From the NCBI GenBank assembly GCA_022848825.1, contig JAJISH010000126.1, positions 1 to 7,750 of the forward strand: 7,750 nucleotides of DNA, read 5' to 3'. Positions 1 to 4,992 of the stretch are shown here, in pieces. The translations under genes were made by a program, and so were the position numbers. Under the pieces are notes generated by a model. The model was not told the origin of the DNA. It searched no databases and was given only the letters and a program-made list of their open reading frames with translations. How positions within the stretch are numbered: the first letter of the stretch is position 1; each line of letters opens with the position of its first letter. Origin of the DNA: Thermoplasmatota archaeon (GTDB lineage Archaea > Thermoplasmatota > Thermoplasmata > RBG-16-68-12 > JAGMCJ01).

Positions 1-374
1 GGACCTCTCTTCCTTCTCTGAAGATAGCGGATCATGAGGTTCCTCGTGTAGTCGCCGAAGAAGACCTGTCGCTGCCGGTACACCGTATCGACGTGGATTC
101 TTCTTCCGTTCTCTATCCTGAAGACCGCCTTTCCCTTGGGATGACGTATGAGAATGGAACCGTTGTCGAAATCGATGTCGCGAACATCCACTCTAAGCAA
201 CTCGCTGACGCGGGCAAAGGTTTCATAGAGCAACCTGACCAGGAGCTCGTCTCTCATCCCCTTCCAGATCTGGAACTTGGTCGCATTGGCAGGTAGCCTT
301 CTCGGTGCTATACAGAGGTCGACGCATTCCTGAACCGTAAGTCCCCTTGGCTCTATCCTCTCTGTTGGTTGCAT
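1..374 (-). CDS. Tyrosine recombinase/phage integrase, N-terminal part (runs off the left edge)
   Basis: Read leftward from the ATG at 374-372, the frame is open for 124 codons to the window edge, so the C-terminal catalytic residues lie outside. Residues 41-62 (RDELLVRLLYETFARVSELL) match box I of tyrosine recombinases, with R55 as the probable first catalytic arginine. Next comes the beta-hairpin region with HPKGK at 78-82, whose lysine is usually the second catalytic residue. Residues 12-20 (LTVQECVDL) resemble the usual start of the catalytic domain, so this protein seems to lack the N-terminal core-binding (SAM-like) domain found in XerA, XerC/D and most phage integrases. A purine-rich GGAGG lies about 10 bases before the ATG and supports this start. 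The family cuts and rejoins DNA at specific sites. The gene is transcribed away from the repeat array at 1815-3600. The family call is firm; the subfamily cannot be fixed from this fragment. Confidence 0.85.
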   Translation of the reverse strand, partial: MQPTERIEPRGLTVQECVDLCIAPRRLPANATKFQIWKGMRDELLVRLLYETFARVSELLRVDVRDIDFDNGSILIRHPKGKAVFRIENGRRIHVDTVYRQRQVFFGDYTRNLMIRYLQRRKRG

Positions 375-479
375 CCTTTTCTGTCCTCCGCTCCCCCTCT
401 CAATGGCAGAACCGCCTCTTCGTTTCCTGCTGCTTCTCCGACGTTTCATCTCGATGCATAGTGTTATAGGGGGAAGAGG

Positions 480-488
480 TTATAAATA
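480..488 (+). promoter_or_regulatory. TATA box for the winged-helix gene
   Basis: TTATAAATA is a near-consensus archaeal TATA box. Counting about 32 bases from its first base puts transcription start near 512. That gives a short leader containing the Shine-Dalgarno-like GAGGGAA at 517-523 and reaching the ATG at 533. Confidence 0.7.
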
Positions 489-532
489 CGTGCCCACATA
501 TGTGTGTGACAACTTAGAGGGAAGTGCATCAG

Positions 533-1687
533 ATGCCCAGGAGGATGACCTACGAGGAGTTGATGGAGCACCCAGTCACGCAGAAGATATTGGGGAAGTA
601 CGTGGAAGAGGGCACGGACTTTATCAGAAGGAACGTTCTGAAACAAGGAATGCATGATGAGGTTCTCCAGAGGCGATTGAACAGACTGTGCGAGGAGGGG
701 ATCCTGTTGAAGGTGGACCGTAACAGAAGGCCGACAAAAGGAGGGGAAAGGGCTCCTGAGACGTACTACGTCCTCCATGGAGAGCACTGGAGAGCTGCCA
801 TAAAGTCCGCAGACATAAACAGACTGAGAGAACAGGATCTGAGAAAGATGACATCTGGCATGCTGACGACAGTATACGGTCTGGATGTCTCCGACTTCGA
901 GGAGAACGAGGAGGAGAGAAAGGCATTCATCGAGGTTCTCACGAAGATGGAGTCTCTGTCACTCGTACTTCTGCACATGAAGGCAAGGATCGCTCAAAGG
1001 CGACTGGGCGAGGCTTTGGCGGAGCTGAAGATCGAGGATGTGAATCCTCTCACGAGATATATCATTGAATACTTCGCCTGGATAAACCTCGTCGCTCCGC
1101 TCGTTGACATCAAGAGAATGACACTGGAGGAATACCTTCGGAAGGCCATGAGCGCATTCCCGCTCATGTACGAAATGGAGAACAAGCTCAATGACGAGGA
1201 GACCGAGGAATTGGTCAGGGGCGTTCTCAAGTCCATAAGGTTCATCTATCAACACAGGGACGAGTACGAGAACATCATCCAAGGTCAAGCAACTGGCGAC
1301 CTGAGGGGCATGGTTGTCGCTCACGTAACACCATCGCCGGGCAGGTTGGAGGCCTCCTATGAAAGAACTCAGGACAGGTTCAGCCAGTTCCTGAAGTCGG
1401 AAGAGGGGTGGGATGAGGTGGAAGGTCCTTTATTTGAATGGCTGAAGAAGTATGTGCCTACCGCAGAGGACCTGAGGTCGTCCGTGGTACCCTTCCGAGA
1501 CACCTTCTTCAAGTACTTCAAAAGGGATCCTGATGAGCTCGAGACCCACCTGCGGAGAATGAAGGAAGAGACAGACCTGCCTTTCCTCGTCAAGGCATTC
1601 CAAACAGGATTCCTAAGTCCTCCGAGAGCCCCCAGTCTTGATGATGTCAGAGACCATTGGAAATCGGAGGGAGAGAAGGAGAAGTGA
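533..1687 (+). CDS. Winged-helix protein of unknown function, 384 residues
   Basis: I do not recognise the family. Residues about 10-85 have a winged-helix pattern: helices around ILGKYVEEG, a recognition-helix-like VLQRRLNRLCEEGIL, then a basic wing rich in R and K (VDRNRRPTKGG) ending in YYVLHG. The remaining 300 residues are predicted mostly helical, highly charged (many E, K and R), with no signal peptide, membrane segment or metal-binding cysteines. A DNA-binding regulator with a long helical sensor or oligomerisation domain is the simplest reading. The frame also opens at GTG 524 and has ATG at 545. I chose ATG 533 because GAGGGAA at 517-523 sits about 9 bases upstream and the TATA box fits; GTG 524 would touch the Shine-Dalgarno sequence. 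The gene diverges from the recombinase and ends in TGA. Regular codon use marks it as a real gene. Its position directly before the repeat array makes a link with the recombinase possible but unproven. Confidence 0.85.
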   Translation: MPRRMTYEELMEHPVTQKILGKYVEEGTDFIRRNVLKQGMHDEVLQRRLNRLCEEGILLKVDRNRRPTKGGERAPETYYVLHGEHWRAAIKSADINRLREQDLRKMTSGMLTTVYGLDVSDFEENEEERKAFIEVLTKMESLSLVLLHMKARIAQRRLGEALAELKIEDVNPLTRYIIEYFAWINLVAPLVDIKRMTLEEYLRKAMSAFPLMYEMENKLNDEETEELVRGVLKSIRFIYQHRDEYENIIQGQATGDLRGMVVAHVTPSPGRLEASYERTQDRFSQFLKSEEGWDEVEGPLFEWLKKYVPTAEDLRSSVVPFRDTFFKYFKRDPDELETHLRRMKEETDLPFLVKAFQTGFLSPPRAPSLDDVRDHWKSEGEKEK

Positions 1688-1940
1688 CCACGGTTGCTGT
1701 GCCCCATCAGTTACCGTTTCCGCATCCTCGATGGGCAACGAGGGTTCAGCTGACAAGGGTCACCCATCCGAGGTTCTCTCATAGAATATCACGAATCAGC
1801 CGTGATGAGTTGAGGATGCTAGCTAATGATGTTATCACGCGCAGCTAGATCGTTGCGCTCTGCTACTCTGAGTGGTGAGTGCGTAGACGACAAGGGGTCT
1901 GGTTCGTTGTTTGTCTTGTGGCGTTGCGTGAAAGATGGAC

Positions 1941-1960
1941 AGCATCTTGGAGTGACCGTA
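1941..1960 (+). repeat. 20-base direct repeat, copy 1
   Basis: AGCATCTTGGAGTGACCGTA matches copy 2 at 2305-2324 in 18 of 20 bases. It lies 126 bases after the GATGCTA boundary at 1815. Copy 2 lies 130 bases after the next boundary at 2175, which supports a tandem duplication of the whole left part of the unit. Confidence 0.6.
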
Positions 1961-2044
1961 TACGGCGGATAGCGGCTTGGTAGCAAGTGCGTAGCTCAAG
2001 GGCGCTTCTCACGCTGTTGCTGACGCTACTCTACCTCGTCTTCT

Positions 2045-2125
2045 ACCGTTTCGTAGCACCGGGAGCTACCGCAAGAATACCGGGGCTCGCTACCCGCTAT
2101 GGAAGCTTCTACCACACAGCCAGAG
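2045..2125 (+). repeat. 81-base core element, copy A
   Basis: Starts with ACCGT, has a stem position at +11 (2056-2072), then AAGAATACCGGG, and ends with GCCAGAG at 2119-2125. All offsets are identical to copies B and C. Identity with copy B is about 57 of 81 by hand count, and similarity to B extends about 16 bases further upstream (17 of 21 bases match over 2029-2049). The stem equivalent to the perfect one in B and C is imperfect here, but GTAGC/GCTAC (2053-2057 with 2065-2069) can pair instead. After GCCAGAG, GTAG-TATG-CTAC (2129-2140) can form a small hairpin. Confidence 0.65.
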
Positions 2126-2304
2126 CCTGTAGTATGCTACGTTGTACAGATTGCGCTGCGCTGTTACGACGGCAGATGCTACGAATAGTGGCATACTGCG
2201 GCGCATAGTCTACGCTCTGAGAGTGCGTCCCAACTCTGGACCATCCTTCATTCTGGCAGGGTCCTCTGCACATATGATGGCAACTGCGCCAGGAACACTA
2301 GTCG

Positions 2305-2324
2305 AGCATCTTGGAGTCATCGTA
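2305..2324 (+). repeat. 20-base direct repeat, copy 2
   Basis: AGCATCTTGGAGTCATCGTA matches 1941-1960 in 18 of 20 bases. Upstream of each copy, GAGTGCGT (1877-1884 and 2221-2228) and a TCTGG word also recur in the same order. Confidence 0.6.
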
Positions 2325-2672
2325 CGAGACCCACTCTGGGAGTGACATACCGTACGGCGACGGTTCCTTGATAGTGGAACGACGTTCGCACATCGTAGCT
2401 TACACTGCCACATTCCTACGACCCGTAGCTATTCTGTACCACCCAACGCAGCCGAACTTCTACTTCAGGTGGATGGAGCTACTACAGTGGAGCGCTGGCG
2501 CTTTTGGATCTAGATGGCATACGCTGTTGCCCTGTCGCTTCGGTCCCTGTTTTTCCCACATGGTTCAGGTAGGACTATCGACAACATCGTCGTCGCGCTG
2601 TGGCGGATGGTCGTACCGCTGTAGGAAGACCACATGATGGGGTGTTACAGGTGCCTCTCCTACTCGTTTTCT

Positions 2673-2753
2673 ACCGTAGTGTAGCATGAGGAGCTCATGC
2701 AAGGACACCGGGACTCGCTACGCGCTACAGTAGTAGCTACTGCCGGGCCAGAG
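2673..2753 (+). repeat. 81-base core element, copy B
   Basis: Same block order and spacing as copies A and C. It has ACCGT at 2673, a perfect 7-bp stem GCATGAG/CTCATGC around loop GAG at 2684-2700, AAGGACACCGG at 2701-2711 and GCCAGAG at 2747-2753. A second hairpin, GCTAC-AGTA-GTAGC, sits at 2724-2737. GTAG at 2676-2679 can pair with CTAC at 2737-2740 to close a weaker outer stem. The 12-base palindrome GTAGCTAGCTAC follows at 2757-2768. It could be a structured RNA, a hairpin-forming recombination site or another repeat family. Confidence 0.7.
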
Positions 2754-2770
2754 GCTGTAGCTAGCTACAC

Positions 2771-2823
2771 GCTACAAGGATGCTATGCCAAATGCTATGG
2801 ACCTACTACAAGACTTGCTACCT
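2771..2823 (+). repeat. GCTA words with 11/12-base spacing after core B
   Basis: The A of successive GCTA or ACTA words falls at 2774, 2785, 2797, 2808 and 2820: steps of 11, 12, 11 and 12, which can also be seen as a 23-base unit. The intervening bases are not conserved. The spacing is close to one helical turn. Confidence 0.5.
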
Positions 2824-3050
2824 TCCGTAGCGAGCCGAACCGCAGGATCCGGTCTTCGCTATCTGTTACGGCGTGTAATGCTTCCTACCCAGACAATGTA
2901 GCGACTACATGCTACCCACACTGCTACACGGATCGCCGGACACGTAACACAGACTTCGCCGCAGTCTGTAGGGTGGTGTAGGGGGCCGCCCTCCTTCTTC
3001 GCACCACATCGAGGCCCATCCCTCTGTCTTGCAGGGGCTAATCTGCGAGA

Positions 3051-3209
3051 ATGTCGATGACTACTTCGATGTGGAGACGTTTGAGGCAACTCCAGAAAGC
3101 GGGAGGAAGCACAGGAAACGGTGCGGGAGGACCACGCGGGCTCCTTGACAAGCAAGAGGAGGAAAGGAAGCTCAAGCTACCGTCTCTGCTCCTTCGCTGT
3201 TCTTCATAG
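3051..3209 (+). other. Possible decayed coding remnant inside unit 3
   Basis: Two overlapping frames look more protein-like than the rest of the region. The frame read through 3005-3139 gives an acidic stretch containing CENVDDYFDVETFEATPESG, then a basic RKHRKRCGR and a stop, but it has no clear start. The frame starting at ATG 3051 gives 52 residues with an RGLLDKQEEERKLKLP segment and a TAG at 3207-3209. This would fit a frameshifted remnant of a larger gene. I cannot name a family and chance is possible. Confidence 0.25.
3112..3126 (+). repeat. 15-base direct repeat, copy 1
   Basis: CAGGAAACGGTGCGG is identical to 3349-3363. The flanks differ. It lies inside the interior of unit 3. Confidence 0.55.
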
Positions 3210-3348
3210 TTCCCGTCGCGGGGGAGTAGTCGCTCCGTTCCTCCTGATAGCTCTGAGGGGCTATCTAGAAGGTCTGGGGATGCGTCATCGGCACAGTTCG
3301 TAGGTCAGCTTGCGTTAGCGCCTCTTTGTCTGTCAATGCGGATCGTTG

Positions 3349-3363
3349 CAGGAAACGGTGCGG
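3349..3363 (+). repeat. 15-base direct repeat, copy 2
   Basis: CAGGAAACGGTGCGG is identical to 3112-3126, 237 bases upstream. An exact 15-mer twice in 2 kb is unlikely by chance, so an internal duplication within unit 3 is likely. Confidence 0.55.
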
Positions 3364-3388
3364 CCCAATAGCGAGGTCGTGGTTGAGG

Positions 3389-3401
3389 ATAGCGGTAGGA
3401 C
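3389..3401 (+). repeat. ATAGCGGTAGGAC repeat ahead of core C
   Basis: This 13-mer is identical to 3474-3486, where it forms the 5' arm and loop of the core C hairpin. A shorter form, ATAGCGGTAG, recurs at 3550-3559. Only the copy in the core has a matching 3' arm next to it. Confidence 0.45.
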
Positions 3402-3465
3402 AGCATCCTCGTGTTCCCTGAGCGTGTTGTATGTGCTATTAGTATCGTGCTATATCGTGCTTTAC

Positions 3466-3546
3466 ACCGTGTAATAGCGGTAGGACCTACCGCAAGGACA
3501 CCGGACGCTTCCCTCGTAAAGCGAGCTATTAGCCGCACGGCCAGAG
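3466..3546 (+). repeat. 81-base core element, copy C
   Basis: This is the copy with the best fold. An outer stem, CCGTG-TAATA (3467-3476) with TATTA (3527-3531) and CACGG (3536-3540), leaves a 4-base bulge GCCG. It encloses a perfect 7-bp hairpin, GCGGTAG/CTACCGC (3477-3493, loop GAC), and a 5-bp hairpin, CGCTT/AAGCG (3506-3523). This makes a three-way junction. AAGGACACCGG (3494-3504) is identical to copy B. GCCAGAG is at 3540-3546. A further hairpin at 3548-3569 follows (GAAT/ATTC and GCG/CGC around GTAGCT, one A-C mismatch). Confidence 0.7.
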
Positions 3547-3573
3547 AGAATAGCGGTAGCTCGCCATTCAGCT

Positions 3574-3615
3574 TGCTATCGCATTTGCTATCGTGATGCT
3601 ATCGAATCTGCTATT
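3574..3615 (+). repeat. TGCTAT tandem words with 11/12-base spacing after core C
   Basis: TGCTATC at 3574, 3586 and 3597 and TGCTATT at 3609 are spaced 12, 11 and 12 bases apart. The tail stands in the same place relative to its core as the one after core B, and contains the GATGCTA boundary word at 3595. Confidence 0.6.
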
Positions 3616-3758
3616 CACAATCGCGATCTCTCCGGATTCGACAAGAAGGAAGTGCGTATCGAACTCGTCTACTGAAGGTTCTTCTCGGTTTCTACAGGAT
3701 TTCACATGCGAACACTTGCCTACCACGCGATAGCGATGGCGAGAGTGGATTAACGCAT

Positions 3759-4091
3759 ATGAGTAATATGGATGCATATATCCTATGTGACCAGAATGCC
3801 CTCATAGAGTTAATATACACCCTTTCCGGTATCGAATCCATGGGATTCATAACAGGTCGAGAAAGGCAAATCCTCCGGCTTCTTAAAAGGGGAAAGAAGG
3901 TAATGGAGATCGCCGAAGAGCTGGGAGTCAAGATGTCCTCCATCTCTCGCTCCATTACAAACACAAGACACAAGTGCATGGAGCTCGAGGACGATGTCGA
4001 CTTCCTCCAGGAGGTGGGATTCCTCAATGTCCGGGACGGGTACATCGAATTCATCTCCAGGGACCCGAAGGACCTCGGGCGGAAGATATAG
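3759..4091 (+). CDS. Small HTH transcriptional regulator (sigma-70 region 4/Tfx-like)
   Basis: The protein has 110 residues. Residues about 29-85 form a tetrahelical HTH: TGRERQILRLLKRGKK is the first helix pair, MEIAEELGVKMSSISRSI holds the turn and recognition helix, and a helix continues through TNTRHKCMELEDDVDFLQ. This matches the LuxR/sigma-70 region 4/Tfx pattern used by many archaeal regulators to bind DNA. There is no sensor domain beyond the 28-residue N-terminus and the C-terminus is only about 25 residues. The start is uncertain. ATG 3759 has only a weak purine stretch upstream. A TATA-like TTAATATA at 3808-3815 would place a leaderless transcript close to ATG 3839, which begins just before the HTH. 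The gene ends in TAG and converges on the membrane-protein gene at 4207. It is the first normal gene after the repeat array and might regulate it. Confidence 0.8.
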   Translation: MSNMDAYILCDQNALIELIYTLSGIESMGFITGRERQILRLLKRGKKVMEIAEELGVKMSSISRSITNTRHKCMELEDDVDFLQEVGFLNVRDGYIEFISRDPKDLGRKI

Positions 4092-4206
4092 CCCCCTTCT
4101 CTGGACACTCACGTTCTCGCACAAAAGGCGCGACCTCGCCAACGTCACGACAGAGCGGCCACGAGGCGCCATCAAAGGAGAACAAGATCCTTGAGGTCGT
4201 GCTCCT

Positions 4207-4527
4207 TCAATCGAAATCGTGCCGGCTCGATTCCTTCATGTTCGCCTGTGTTCTCAGTTCCCAGGCCTTCCACTGCTCCAGTGCTCGCTCCTCCCCCCTC
4301 AGGGACGCGGCCATCGCGACCCCTCCGATCAGGAGGGGAAGTCCGAGGATCAGAGCTCCCCAGACGAGACAGACCGTGAAGCCTCCGAGGAAGATGATGA
4401 TGGCCCAGAACGAGATAAGAATCAGACCGAATCCGATCAGACCCGTCGAGACCTCCTTGCGCTTTCTCACTTCCTTGATCCGCATCTCGTACTCGGGCAT
4501 CGACATCATGTAGGGGTCCGCTTTCAT
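4207..4527 (-). CDS. Two-helix integral membrane protein, 106 residues
   Basis: Two hydrophobic segments stand out, at residues about 28-50 (GLIGFGLILISFWAIIIF) and 52-76 (CLVWGALILGLPLLIGG). They are joined by a very short turn, so both ends should be on the same side, probably the cytoplasm. The flanks are charged: a basic RIKEVRKRKEV before the first helix, and an amphipathic GEERALEQWKAWELRTQ after the second. No catalytic motif is visible and I cannot assign a family. The layout resembles small 2TM-domain proteins of unknown role. ATG 4527 is preceded by GAGGGA (4542-4537), about 10 bases away. It is transcribed divergently from the AbrB gene, and 4528-4635 must hold both promoters. Confidence 0.8.
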   Translation of the reverse strand: MKADPYMMSMPEYEMRIKEVRKRKEVSTGLIGFGLILISFWAIIIFLGGFTVCLVWGALILGLPLLIGGVAMAASLRGEERALEQWKAWELRTQANMKESSRHDFD

Positions 4528-4604
4528 CTCGAGCTGTCCCTCGGGTCTTCCATGGGATACGGGCTATATCATTCTTTTCTTGTTATCATGTTTGATTGTC
4601 TCCG

Positions 4605-4612
4605 ATATTTAA
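4605..4612 (+). promoter_or_regulatory. TATA box for the AbrB-family gene
   Basis: ATATTTAA begins 31 bases before ATG 4636, so transcription should start at or next to the ATG and the mRNA would be leaderless. This favours ATG 4636 over the in-frame ATG at 4615. Confidence 0.6.
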
Positions 4613-4635
4613 GCATGACATACAATCATCATTCC

Positions 4636-4803
4636 ATGCCCAAGAGGCATTTCGCCCAGGCAAAGGTCACGCAGAGGAAGCAGATAGCGATCCCCAAGAA
4701 GGTGAGAGAGAAGCTCGGGGACATAGAGGAAGGAGATTTCATTCTGTTTTGTGAGGACGGAGAGAGGATCTACATCGAGAAAGGTCGCATTGGACCCGTC
4801 TAG
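4636..4803 (+). CDS. AbrB/MazE-type swapped-hairpin DNA-binding protein
   Basis: The 55-residue protein has the full SpoVT/AbrB fold signature. AKVTQRKQIAIPKKVREKLG is the first strand, the basic DNA-contacting turn and the helix. EEGDFILFCEDGERIYIEK is the paired strands of the second half. Such proteins dimerise through swapped hairpins and act as transition-state regulators or as the antitoxin half of toxin-antitoxin pairs. Here no VapC/PIN or MazF toxin is adjacent. The next gene in the same direction is the HEPN protein at 4992, after 188 bases that contain a possible 37-residue ORF. Length is normal for a stand-alone archaeal AbrB protein. It ends in TAG, and the same frame then stays open to 4992. 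Confidence 0.88.
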   Translation: MPKRHFAQAKVTQRKQIAIPKKVREKLGDIEEGDFILFCEDGERIYIEKGRIGPV

Positions 4804-4878
4804 CGGTCCTCCCCGGCAATTGGCAATTCCTCTGGCACAGCCAATCCGCTGCAATCCGAACACATTGTCGCAAAGAGA

Positions 4879-4907
4879 ATGTCGTACTCCTCATTGATGT
4901 ACGACAT
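4879..4907. repeat. Perfect 9-bp inverted repeat upstream of the HEPN gene
   Basis: ATGTCGTAC (4879-4887) and GTACGACAT (4899-4907) are exact reverse complements around an 11-base loop. The right arm is also part of the palindromic direct repeat at 4895-4912. It could be an operator for a dimeric regulator such as the AbrB or HTH protein, or a recombination site. Confidence 0.6.
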
Positions 4908-4992
4908 CTGTGAGTGCATCAATCAATTGGCAGGACATCTCAAGTTGAAGGAGTCCACCCTTGAAAACAATATTAAGGCTCTTCCCACATAA
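4879..4992 (+). CDS. Possible 37-residue ORF, stop overlapping the HEPN start
   Basis: ATG 4879 opens 37 codons ending in TAA at 4990-4992. The last A is the first base of the HEPN ATG, giving the TAATG overlap typical of translationally coupled genes. The peptide looks protein-like; its second half, NQLAGHLKLKESTLENNIKA, vaguely resembles an HTH recognition unit. The upstream AAAGAGA is a weak, close ribosome site. Doubts: the start falls on the inverted repeat, there is no independent support, and a TATA-like box inside it (4970-4977) suggests the HEPN gene may have its own transcript. It may be a real leader peptide, a decayed regulator, or chance. Confidence 0.3.
   Translation: MSYSSLMYDICECINQLAGHLKLKESTLENNIKALPT
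4895..4912 (+). repeat. Palindromic direct repeat flanking the HEPN gene, left copy
   Basis: TGATGTACGACATCTGTG matches the right copy at 6427-6444 in 16 of 18 bases. Each contains the palindrome GATGT-N3-ACATC. The two copies bracket the HEPN gene closely, 80 bases before its start and 53 after its stop. Confidence 0.65.
4970..4977 (+). promoter_or_regulatory. TATA-like box ahead of the HEPN gene
   Basis: AATATTAA is the most TATA-like stretch upstream of the HEPN gene. Usual archaeal spacing predicts transcription start near 5000. That suits a nearly leaderless start at the in-frame ATG 5004 better than ATG 4992. Confidence 0.4.

Larger units (their letters stand above)
1688..3758. other. 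Two-kilobase gene-poor, repeat-rich region
   Basis: No ORF here is convincing. The open frames have poor composition, many Cys/Arg/Ser residues and no domain I recognise. The words GCTA and TAGC (reverse complements) occur about 55 times by hand count, against roughly 15 expected in 1.95 kb of even base content. The winged-helix gene next door has almost none. The 5' part holds simple hairpins: CCTCG/CGAGG at 1726-1743 and ATCACG/CGTGAT at 1788-1806. From 1815 onward the sequence can be read as three diverged tandem units (1815-2174, 2175-2778, 2779-3594), each starting at GATGCTA and each carrying the same 81-base core near its end. Confidence 0.7.

Noticed and set aside
175..189. Palindrome GATGTCGCGAACATC, like the repeats flanking the HEPN gene
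   Set aside because: It lies inside the recombinase coding region with a different centre and explains nothing there; likely chance.
524..532. GTG 524 as start of the winged-helix protein
   Set aside because: It directly abuts the ribosome-site-like GAGGGAA, leaving no spacing; ATG 533 is better placed.
959..1324. Minus-strand ORFs inside the winged-helix gene
   Set aside because: They mirror the plus-strand codon pattern and have no start signals or domains.
2311..2637. 108-residue plus-strand ORF ending 36 bases before core B, placed where a cassette gene would be
   Set aside because: Composition is odd (many Cys, Ser, Arg and Trp), no domain is visible, and another frame over part of it is equally open. 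Kept only as a possibility.
2859..3155. 98-residue minus-strand ORF across unit 3
   Set aside because: Rich in Arg/Ser/Cys with no pattern of a folded protein; overlaps the phased GCTA words and appears to be a chance frame.
1712..3359. ACCGTTTCC at 1712 and GGAAACGGT at 3351 as terminal inverted repeats of a transposon
   Set aside because: Only 9 bases match; several such pairs are expected by chance in 2 kb, and no transposase or target duplication is seen.
1815..3600. Classical integron attC sites
   Set aside because: No matching GTTRRRY and RYYYAAC pairs were found at the core ends, and the cores fold into several hairpins rather than one long imperfect stem.
1815..3615. CRISPR array
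   Set aside because: Repeats are diverged, hundreds of bases apart, with no constant repeat-spacer length; the short phased words are too short to be CRISPR repeats.
1688..3758. tRNA, RNase P RNA, SRP RNA or group II intron domain
   Set aside because: I looked for T-loop GTTCRANNC, the conserved RNase P and SRP core words and a domain V hairpin and saw none in proper context. The cores match none of these that I know.
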